A stretch of 9,757 nucleotides of DNA from Chloroflexota bacterium (GTDB lineage Bacteria > Chloroflexota > Limnocylindria > QHBO01). Both the position numbers and the translations under genes were made by a program. The notes below the pieces were generated by a model that had not been told where the DNA came from, did not search any database, and worked only from the letters and a program-made list of their open reading frames with translations. Each line of letters opens with the position of its first letter. Position 1 is the first letter of the stretch. Shown piece by piece: positions 4,681-9,757 of this stretch. The DNA lies in contig JAHFBB010000017.1 in NCBI GenBank assembly GCA_023250255.1, positions 1 to 9,757 on the forward strand. Reading direction: 5' to 3'.

Positions 4681-7250
4681 GCGACGCCCTCGGGTCGTAT
4701 CGGTCCAAGCGCAACTTCGGCAAGACTCCCGAACCGGCGGGGGAGATTCCGGCGGGCGCCGGCAATCGGTTCGTTGTCCAGCGCCACCGGGCCAGCCGGC
4801 TGCACTACGACCTCCGACTGGAGGTGAATGGCGTCCTCGCCAGTTGGGCCATCCCCCGCGGACCGTCGCTGGATCCGGAGGATAAGCGGCTGGCGATGCG
4901 CACCGAGGACCACCCAATCGAGTACCTCACCTTCGAGAGCACCATTCCGTCGGGTCAGTACGGCGCGGGCGACATGATTGTCTGGGACTGGGGAACCTAC
5001 GAACCCGAAGAGACCGATGATCCCGCCGCTGCGCTGGCCGCCGGGGAACTAAAGATCAACTTGGCCGGGGACAAACTGCACGGCCGATGGACCCTGGTCC
5101 GCACCCCGGGCCGCGCCGAGGGTGATCCCTGGCTCCTCCTCCGGAAACGCGACGAGCGCGCCGTTCCCGGGTACGACGCCGAGTCATTTCCCACGAGCGT
5201 TCAGACCGGGCGTACGAATGACGAACTGGCCGATGGGATTGCGCCCCATTTCTTCGCCCCACCCCCCGAACCCCTGCCGGCCCTGGACCTGGCAGCCCTG
5301 CCGGACGCGAGTCCTGCCTTCGTGCCCTTCATGCTGGCCACCGCAGCCGAGGCGCCGCCGCTGGGCGAAGGCTGGCAGCACGAGGTCAAATGGGACGGCT
5401 ACCGGGTGCAGGCGGTGGTGAGCGGCGGCAAGGTCAGCCTGTTCACCCGCAACAAGGCCGATGCCGCGCGCTACTTCCCCGAGCTCGCCGGCCCGCCGGC
5501 CTGGATTGCCGCAGACAGTGCGGTGGTGGATGGCGAGGTCGTCGCGCTCGACGCGGATGGACGTCCGGACTTCGGCCTGCTGCAGGCTCGCACCGGTCTG
5601 GCAGGGTTGCCCGGGCGTTCTCGCCGGCGCCCGGCTGGAGAACCGACCACGGAGGGCACGCCGGCACCGGTCGTCTACCAGGTGTTTGACCTGCTTCAGC
5701 TCAACGGGCGATCCCTCCTCGGCCTGCCGCTGGCTTCCCGGCGCCGCGTGCTGCGTCGGGTACTCCGTCCGGGTAGCCAGGTCATGTTGAGTACGGGTAT
5801 GACCGGTGACGGGGGAGCGTTTCTGGAGGCGGCGCGCGCCCAGGGCCTCGAGGGGATCGTTTCCAAGCGGCTCATCGGCCCCTATTTGCCCGGAGAACGA
5901 TCCGCCGATTGGATGAAGGTGAAGTTCCGGCAGGAGCAGGAGGTGGTGGTCATCGGCTGGGTGCCGAGACAGGGGAGTGAGCGGGACATCGGCTCACTGG
6001 TCGTGGCGGTGAACGAGCCGGGCGGTTTGGTTCATGTTGGGCAGGTGGGCAGCGGCCTCGACGGACGGTCGATCGCCGCGCTCCATGCCGTCCTGGATCC
6101 GCTCGCGCGGGCCGAACCGGTCACGGCGGTTGAGGTTGACCTACCCAGTGCCCACTGGGTAGAACCACGCGCGGTGATTCGCGTCGAATTCGGGGAGTGG
6201 ACCCCGGACGGTCTGCTCCGCCATCCGGTCTACCGCGGCCTGGAACCCGGTCGGGACCCTAGTCAGGTTCGCCGGGAAACCGCAGCACCGGCGTCGTCGA
6301 CCGCACTCGTGGCGGCCTCCGAATCCGAGTTCGCCGCCCTGGCAGCGCTTCCCGGCGAGGGGAACTGGTCCGTGGGCGGCCACGCTGTCCGGGTCACCAA
6401 CCTGGAGAAGGCCCTGTTCCCCGGACTGGACGGTGAACCGGATATCACCAAACGCGAATTACTCGGCTATTACGCCTGGGTCGCGCCGATGTTGGTGCCG
6501 CTCATCTCCGATCACGCGCTGAATCTCCAACGATTCCCCAATGGGGCGGCGAAGGCAGGATTCTGGCAAAAGGACATCCCTGGCCATGCCCCAAGCTGGA
6601 TCCGACGCTGGACGTTTGTCAGTTCCGAGGGTCCGAAGGACTACGTGGTCGTTGATCGGGTGGCAACGCTCGCCTGGTTGGGCCAGGAGGCGGCGATCGA
6701 ACTGCATCCGTGGACGTCGCCGATACACGCTCCCGACCGCCCACGGTACGCATTGGTCGACATCGACCCCGGATCGGAGAGCAGCTGGGAGGACGTGCTC
6801 GTCCTCGCCCGGCTGTTCCGTACCGCGCTCGAACACCTGCGCCTGCGCGGCTTCCCGAAGGTCACCGGCAAGCGCGGCATCCAGATCTGGATACCGGTGG
6901 ACGGGTCGCACACCTTCGAGGAGACCCGCGACTGGGTGGAGCGGTTATCGCGGGCCATTGGTCAGCTGGTGCCGGACCTGGTCTCATGGGAGTGGGCCAA
7001 GAGCGCCCGCGGTGGACGAGCCCGCCTCGACTTCACCCAGAACGCCCCAATTCGCACCCTGGTGGCCGCCTACAGCCCTCGACCCGCCGCCGGTGCGCCG
7101 GTGTCAGCACCCATCGCCTGGGACGAACTCGACGATCCAGGGCTCCGTCCCGACCGCTGGACCATCCGCACCCTGCCGGCGCGGGTGGCCGAAGTGGGGG
7201 ACCTGTATGAGCCGATGCGCGGCCTGCGTCAGCGCCTGCCAGCCCTTTGA
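4677..7250 (+). CDS. ligD: Multifunctional ATP-dependent DNA ligase LigD (PE-LIG-POL)
   Basis: This complete 857-residue NHEJ enzyme repairs double-strand breaks with Ku by processing 3' ends, filling in and sealing. The 3'-phosphoesterase domain (about 10-160) keeps all six catalytic residues known from Pseudomonas LigD: His37, His43, Asp45, Arg47, His79 and Tyr83 (constant offset of 5). A Pro-rich linker (about 193-215) leads to the ligase domain (about 216-415): motif I EVKWDGYR with adenylated Lys238, VVDGEVVALD (283-292), VVYQVFDLL (332-340), motif IV EGIVSKR (392-398) and motif V DWMKVK (411-416). The OB domain runs to about 530 (HWVEPRAVIRVEF, 493-505). The primase-polymerase domain (about 565-857) has VDIDPG (Asp695, Asp697) and RLDFTQNA (Asp785). 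The expected active-site His in the SGGxGxH-like loop is Gln736 (TGKRGIQIW). Domain order matches Pseudomonas and differs from Mycobacterium (POL-PE-LIG). The GTG start overlaps the HAD stop by 4 bp. No Ku gene is nearby. Confidence 0.96.
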   Translation: MSDALGSYRSKRNFGKTPEPAGEIPAGAGNRFVVQRHRASRLHYDLRLEVNGVLASWAIPRGPSLDPEDKRLAMRTEDHPIEYLTFESTIPSGQYGAGDMIVWDWGTYEPEETDDPAAALAAGELKINLAGDKLHGRWTLVRTPGRAEGDPWLLLRKRDERAVPGYDAESFPTSVQTGRTNDELADGIAPHFFAPPPEPLPALDLAALPDASPAFVPFMLATAAEAPPLGEGWQHEVKWDGYRVQAVVSGGKVSLFTRNKADAARYFPELAGPPAWIAADSAVVDGEVVALDADGRPDFGLLQARTGLAGLPGRSRRRPAGEPTTEGTPAPVVYQVFDLLQLNGRSLLGLPLASRRRVLRRVLRPGSQVMLSTGMTGDGGAFLEAARAQGLEGIVSKRLIGPYLPGERSADWMKVKFRQEQEVVVIGWVPRQGSERDIGSLVVAVNEPGGLVHVGQVGSGLDGRSIAALHAVLDPLARAEPVTAVEVDLPSAHWVEPRAVIRVEFGEWTPDGLLRHPVYRGLEPGRDPSQVRRETAAPASSTALVAASESEFAALAALPGEGNWSVGGHAVRVTNLEKALFPGLDGEPDITKRELLGYYAWVAPMLVPLISDHALNLQRFPNGAAKAGFWQKDIPGHAPSWIRRWTFVSSEGPKDYVVVDRVATLAWLGQEAAIELHPWTSPIHAPDRPRYALVDIDPGSESSWEDVLVLARLFRTALEHLRLRGFPKVTGKRGIQIWIPVDGSHTFEETRDWVERLSRAIGQLVPDLVSWEWAKSARGGRARLDFTQNAPIRTLVAAYSPRPAAGAPVSAPIAWDELDDPGLRPDRWTIRTLPARVAEVGDLYEPMRGLRQRLPAL
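6141..6162. repeat. Perfect 10+2+10 bp inverted repeat inside ligD
   Basis: The arms CTACCCAGTG and CACTGGGTAG flank a central CC, with no mismatch. The repeat covers codons for LPSAHWV in the OB region of LigD. Two of the codons involved, CTA (Leu) and GTA (Val), are unusual for such a GC-rich gene and pair with each other in the arms, so the repeat is not a simple consequence of the usual codon choice. It could fold as an mRNA hairpin or be a protein-binding site. Confidence 0.6.
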
Positions 7251-7266
7251 CCACCCTGTCGACATG

Positions 7267-7296
7267 AACGAAGGCGCCCGTCAGGGCGCCTTCGTT
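7267..7296 (+). terminator. Strong hairpin terminator of the HAD-ligD operon (no U-tract)
   Basis: The stem AACGAAGGCGCCC pairs perfectly with GGGCGCCTTCGTT (13 bp) around a GTCA loop, beginning 17 bases after the ligD stop. No run of T follows, so it fits the tract-less hairpins seen at gene ends in GC-rich genomes, or an RNA-stabilising 3' end. Confidence 0.7.
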
Positions 7297-7518
7297 GGGC
7301 TACCGCGGCCAACCGCCTCCGGTCGAGGCGCGGCAGGCCGGTGAGGTCATCACGCTCATCGGTTTTCTCCATCTGCGGCGGTACACCCGAGTCGGGCGGA
7401 AACCGCGGACTTCGACCTTCGGGCCGCGCACCGAATGGGGCAATGACCCACTGGTACCCCGGGCGCCGGGTCGGGGGGTACTTTGGTGTCACATCTCAGG
7501 TCAAGTGGGGCTTGCCAT
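7297..7518. other. Non-coding stretch upstream of the XRE-TPR gene, with one hairpin
   Basis: The gap between ligD (ends 7250) and the XRE-TPR gene (starts 7538) is 287 bp. Beyond the ligD terminator I see no credible gene. The open frames on both strands here give Arg/Pro-rich translations typical of GC-rich noise. The one structure is GTACCCC (7454-7460) pairing with GGGGTAC (7475-7481) across a 14-nt GC-rich loop, followed on the plus strand by TTT. It could be a second weak termination site ahead of the regulator's own promoter. Confidence 0.35.
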
Positions 7519-7534
7519 CGGGAGTACACTCCCG
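7519..7534 (+). promoter_or_regulatory. -10 box overlapped by perfect inverted repeat (putative autoregulatory operator)
   Basis: CGGGAGT-AC-ACTCCCG is a perfect 7+2+7 inverted repeat. The TACACT inside it (7525-7530) fits a TANNNT -10 box and is followed by 7 nt and then the ATG at 7538, which suggests leaderless transcription. A dimeric HTH protein bound here would block RNA polymerase. The simplest candidate is the XRE-family product encoded immediately downstream. No convincing -35 hexamer is visible, and an unrelated TTGCCA lies too close. Confidence 0.5.
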
Positions 7535-7537
7535 GGA

Positions 7538-8836
7538 ATGCCCCGCGTGCGGACTGCAACCCGCGATCCTGACGTTGACGCCGAATTGGCTCAGCGGATC
7601 GGCGATCGCATCCGCGACACCCGCCGTCGGGCGGGAATGACCCAGCAACAGCTCGCCGGCGAGCGATACACCAAGGCCTATATCAGCGCCCTCGAAAATG
7701 GCGTCACTCGGCCGTCCATGGTCGCCCTGACCTACATCGCGGATCGCCTGAGCGTTCCGCCCAGTTCGTTCCTGGGCGAAAGCCACCCGGTCTGGAGCCG
7801 GCTGGAAGTGGACATGCGGCTCGCCTCGGGGGAGTGGGCGTCCGCGGTGGATGGGTACGAGGCGTTGCTCGAGGGAACCCTGGACGTTGCCACCCGGGCG
7901 GAGATCCTGCGTGGCCTGGCCGAGGCTTCGGCACGGCTCGACCGGGGACGCGCCGCGGTCGCCGCTGCGGCAGAGTCGGTTCGGCTGTTCACCTCGCTCG
8001 ACCGGCGGGCAGACATCGCCCTGGCGCGGTATTGGCTGGCATACGGGATGTACCTGGCCGATAACGAAACCGAGGCGCGCGCCATGCTCGCCTCCCTGCT
8101 CGAGCAGGTGCGCGGCGGGCTCAGGGTCGAGGCTGATTTCGAAATGCGCCTGCTGACTGCCATGGCGGCCATTGAATCGCGTCTGGGTGAGTCAGGGCGA
8201 GCGCTTGCCTACCTCGAGGAGGCTCGCGGCCTGTCGGATGACCTGGACGACCGTCGGCGCGCGAACTACCTGTTCAACCTGGCCATCTCCTATCGCGAGA
8301 CCGGCGACGTCGAGGCCGCCATCCGCGCCGGCCAGCAGGGGCTGGCGCTGTACCGGGCGTCCGGCGCGACCTTTGAATCAGCCACCATCGAAAACGATCT
8401 TGCCATGGCCTACCTGGCCACCGGCAACCTCGAGCGCGCCGCTGAACTGGCCGGGGAGGCTCACGCCGAATTCGAGCGGGCCGGAGACGACCGGTTCCTG
8501 GCGGCGGTCCTCGAGACCGAGGCGCAGGTTGCCCTGGCCGGCGCCGACATTGACCGCGCGCTGTCGCTGGCGGCCCGCTCTCGCCATCTCGCCCGATCTT
8601 CCGGGAACCGGGTAGTGGAGGTGGCCGCATTGGTGACGACCGCCCGCGCCGAGCGCCAGCGCGGGAACCACGAAGCCGCAACCGGAGCGTACCGCCAGGC
8701 CACCGAGATGACCCGCGAAGGGGCGGCGCCGGGGCGCCTCCGCCAGATCCTTGGTGAATGGGCCGAGCTCCGTGCGGATGAAGGCGACTTCCAGGGTGCG
8801 TACGAACTGACCGCGGAGGCTGCCCGGGTCAAATAA
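7538..8836 (+). CDS. XRE-family HTH regulator with C-terminal TPR-like array
   Basis: This 432-residue protein has an N-terminal HTH_3/XRE domain (about 14-79; the helix-turn-helix is MTQQQLAGERYTKAYISALENGVTRPS, of which only the start at 34 is fixed by MTQQQLA, ending near 60) and about 350 residues of helical repeats. TPR-like pairs are clearest at about 165-190, 242-275 (YLFNLAISYRETGDVEAAIRAG), 283-316 (LAMAYLATGNLERAAELAGEAH), 320-354, 360-393 and 402-430. This architecture resembles RRNPP-type peptide-responsive regulators (PlcR, NprR, PrgX) and the XRE-TPR regulators common in Actinobacteria and Chloroflexota. The TPR superhelix would bind a peptide or protein ligand and change DNA binding. 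No pheromone-precursor ORF was found next to it. The ATG at 7538 is chosen because it opens the HTH domain and lies 7 nt after a -10 box; the in-frame extension to 7295 crosses the ligD terminator. The inverted repeat over the promoter suggests autoregulation. Confidence 0.85.
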   Translation: MPRVRTATRDPDVDAELAQRIGDRIRDTRRRAGMTQQQLAGERYTKAYISALENGVTRPSMVALTYIADRLSVPPSSFLGESHPVWSRLEVDMRLASGEWASAVDGYEALLEGTLDVATRAEILRGLAEASARLDRGRAAVAAAAESVRLFTSLDRRADIALARYWLAYGMYLADNETEARAMLASLLEQVRGGLRVEADFEMRLLTAMAAIESRLGESGRALAYLEEARGLSDDLDDRRRANYLFNLAISYRETGDVEAAIRAGQQGLALYRASGATFESATIENDLAMAYLATGNLERAAELAGEAHAEFERAGDDRFLAAVLETEAQVALAGADIDRALSLAARSRHLARSSGNRVVEVAALVTTARAERQRGNHEAATGAYRQATEMTREGAAPGRLRQILGEWAELRADEGDFQGAYELTAEAARVK

Positions 8837-8839
8837 GTG

Positions 8840-8869
8840 TTGACAGGTGCGGTTAGGAGGGGTTAGGGT
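8840..8869 (+). promoter_or_regulatory. Near-consensus sigma70-type promoter, TTGACA-N18-TAGGGT
   Basis: A perfect -35 hexamer (8840-8845) starts 3 bp after the XRE-TPR stop codon, followed by an 18-bp spacer and TAGGGT (8864-8869, TANNNT class). The spacer and -10 contain two copies of GGTTAGG spaced 10 bp apart (8851 and 8861), one helical turn, which may bind a regulator. This is the best promoter by consensus in the window, yet no convincing coding sequence follows on this strand. Confidence 0.6.
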
Positions 8870-8875
8870 GAGAGA

Positions 8876-8970
8876 GAACCGGGCCCCTTGGGCACCCGTC
8901 CTGGACGGATCGGCCCGGAGCGCACGGGGGGAGAGGGATCGGGGATCGGGCACAGTCTCCGGTCCCTCAT
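8876..8970 (+). ncRNA. Candidate structured small RNA in the convergent intergenic gap
   Basis: This segment begins at the start point expected from the promoter at 8840-8869. It can form two hairpins: CCGGGCC (8879-8885) with GGCCCGG (8912-8918), enclosing CCGTCC/GGACGG (8896-8908); and a 14-bp helix of 8933-8946 with 8955-8968 and an 8-nt loop. Three of the pairs in the second helix are G-U type, so it is stable only in RNA copied from the plus strand. No ATG lies between the expected start point and the opposing gene, and the only open frame reads as low-quality Arg/Gly/Ser sequence. The 3' end is unknown; the second helix may be a tract-less terminator. It matches no RNA family I recognise. 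It might instead be the 3' region of the XRE-TPR transcript. Confidence 0.35.
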
Positions 8971-8985
8971 CGCGTCCGCCGGCAG

Positions 8986-9612
8986 TTATTCGGGTTGGAT
9001 CGGCTCGACCAGGACGAATCGTCCCTGGGCATAGACCTCGCCGAACGGGTCGAGGTAGATCCGCATCACGTAGCGCCCTTCTCCCCACGCCGCGATAAGC
9101 GGCGTTGCGTCGGCCGCGAATCCGAAGCTGGTCGTGCCGGGGCGGAGGGCCTGGGCGACGGGTGCCTGGACCTCGGTCTCGCCGCTCGATTCGATGCGCG
9201 CCACGGCCACGTAGACATTGGGCACGCCCGGCGGCGTCGCAGGATCTACAGAGTAGGCGAACGTATCGCCCGGACTGAATGAGTCAGTCGGGCTGGCGAT
9301 CAGGTGGGTGGTCGAATTCAACACCGTTCCAAAGGAAATGGGCAGCGGGCCACCTGCTTGATGCGGGGTCGGGCTGCTGGTCCCGTCCTCCGATCCAACT
9401 CCGCCGACGACGAAGGCGAATACGGCGACCGCGCCAACGACGCCAATCCAGCTCAGGACGGTGGTCCAGCGAAAGCGACTCCAGCGCTCGGGACGGCGAC
9501 CACGCCCGGTGGCCCCACGGCCGGCCGCTCGGCGTCCGGCTACAGGTACGGGGGGTTGTCGTCCACGGTCGCGAAAGATGGTCACTGGCGCCCGGAAACT
9601 GTAGCGCCGCAT
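8986..9612 (-). CDS. Single-pass membrane protein with extracytoplasmic β-rich domain, function unknown
   Basis: I do not recognise this 208-residue protein. It has an Arg/Gly-rich cytoplasmic N-terminus (1-49), one transmembrane helix (about 50-71, TTVLSWIGVVGAVAVFAFVV) with positive charges inside, a short Ser/Thr/Pro stretch and a C-terminal domain (about 90-208). The outer domain looks like an immunoglobulin-like β-sandwich: FSPGDTFAYSVDP, NVYVAVARIESSGETEV, TTSFGFAADATPL, and near the end WGEGRYVMRIYLDPFGEVYAQGRFVLVEP, a GxYxMRIY pattern common in extracellular ligand-binding or structural domains. I use the ATG at 9612; a TTG at 9639 would overlap the divergent phosphatase gene, and a GTG at 9585 preceded by TACAGT (9603 to 9598) is a further possibility. 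It converges on the candidate small RNA and diverges from the phosphatase gene. Confidence 0.65.
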   Translation of the reverse strand: MRRYSFRAPVTIFRDRGRQPPVPVAGRRAAGRGATGRGRRPERWSRFRWTTVLSWIGVVGAVAVFAFVVGGVGSEDGTSSPTPHQAGGPLPISFGTVLNSTTHLIASPTDSFSPGDTFAYSVDPATPPGVPNVYVAVARIESSGETEVQAPVAQALRPGTTSFGFAADATPLIAAWGEGRYVMRIYLDPFGEVYAQGRFVLVEPIQPE

Positions 9613-9619
9613 TGCCGGG

Positions 9620-9625
9620 TAGGAT
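9620..9625 (+). promoter_or_regulatory. Predicted -10 box (TAGGAT), leaderless start of the phosphatase-like gene
   Basis: TAGGAT fits TANNNT and is separated from the GTG at 9632 by exactly six bases (TGGACG), the same geometry as at the HAD, aminotransferase and SH3-lipoprotein genes. No Shine-Dalgarno is present. The box lies within the 19-bp gap between this gene and the divergent membrane protein. Confidence 0.45.
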
Positions 9626-9631
9626 TGGACG

Positions 9632-9757
9632 GTGACCAACGCTGCTCGTGACGAGGCCGCGCACGCCGGGTTCGACCCCGAGCTGCGGATCGACTGGATC
9701 GAGGCCGCTCAACTCGGTGACGGCCTGCCGGGGCGCCTGGGATTGACGATCCTGCCC
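9632..9757 (+). CDS. Probable dual-specificity/tyrosine phosphatase, N-terminal fragment (cut by window end)
   Basis: Only the first 42 codons are present, open to the window edge. They read MTNAARDEAAHAGFDPEL, then RIDWIEAAQLGDGLPGRLGLTILP. The GRLGLTILP segment after an RIDWI strand resembles the N-terminus of bacterial dual-specificity phosphatases related to CDKN3-like proteins, where PGRLGMT(F/I)xPG precedes the catalytic domain. The catalytic HCxxGxxR loop would lie outside the window, so the family call rests on this short motif and could be wrong. The GTG start is supported by the -10 box 6 nt upstream. Confidence 0.45.
   Translation, partial: MTNAARDEAAHAGFDPELRIDWIEAAQLGDGLPGRLGLTILP

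Noticed and set aside
7400..7440. Possible tRNA T-arm (GGTCGAAGTCC on the minus strand)
   Set aside because: One base short of the T-loop consensus and with no T-stem, acceptor or anticodon arm around it.
7229..7492. 87-codon minus-strand frame upstream of the XRE-TPR gene
   Set aside because: It crosses the ligD stop and terminator and has low-complexity Arg/Pro composition; no family recognised.
7295..7537. 81-codon extension of the XRE-TPR protein
   Set aside because: It begins in the ligD terminator hairpin, shows no HTH-family similarity, and the promoter and operator-like repeat sit just before the ATG at 7538.
8847..9098. 83-codon plus-strand frame after the XRE-TPR gene as a possible signalling peptide
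   Set aside because: Its GTG lies inside the predicted promoter spacer, there is no hydrophobic signal or Shine-Dalgarno, and it runs antisense into the membrane-protein gene.

Overview
This is a GC-rich (about two thirds G+C by eye), gene-dense bacterial window. It has frequent GTG starts, short or overlapping gene junctions and several start codons that look leaderless (a TANNNT -10 box 6 or 7 nt before the start codon). The protein set suggests an actinobacterium or an uncultivated Chloroflexota lineage: a PE-LIG-POL LigD, a secreted DUF1524-type HNH nuclease, Pro/Ser/Thr-rich lipoproteins and an XRE-TPR regulator. The sequence alone does not settle the phylum. I see no mobile element, CRISPR array, tRNA or rRNA.

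Left part (1-2350): the 3' part of a methylenetetrahydrofolate-reductase-like gene (+) runs into a converging gene for a membrane-anchored or secreted HNH nuclease (-). The two share one CTAG as their stop codons. Upstream of the nuclease, and co-oriented with only 6 nt between them, is a lipoprotein with a bacterial SH3 domain. These two look like a cell-envelope operon. A 120-bp divergent regulatory region with two palindromes separates this operon from the next gene.

Centre (2351-7296): a stand-alone cyclic-nucleotide-binding protein (+) converges on a class V aminotransferase of the isopenicillin-N-epimerase-like group (-). The aminotransferase diverges from a HAD phosphatase-ligD operon (+). 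The two divergent start codons are 18 bp apart and lie inside one near-perfect palindrome that carries overlapping -10 boxes on both strands. The HAD gene and ligD overlap by 4 bp. LigD is complete (3'-phosphoesterase, ligase, polymerase/primase). No Ku gene is present in the window. A strong hairpin closes the operon.

Right part (7297-9757): an XRE-family HTH protein with a long TPR-like array (+) has a perfect inverted repeat over its predicted -10 box. It is followed by a convergent 149-bp gap holding a near-consensus promoter (TTGACA-N18-TAGGGT) and two RNA hairpins but no convincing ORF, which makes it a candidate small RNA. Then come a single-pass membrane protein (-) and, diverging from it, the first 42 codons of a probable dual-specificity/tyrosine phosphatase (+), cut by the window edge.

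No obviously new multi-gene system is visible. The most unusual signals are regulatory: the symmetric bidirectional leaderless promoter, the candidate sRNA, the operator-like palindrome at the XRE-TPR gene, and a 22-bp perfect inverted repeat inside ligD.
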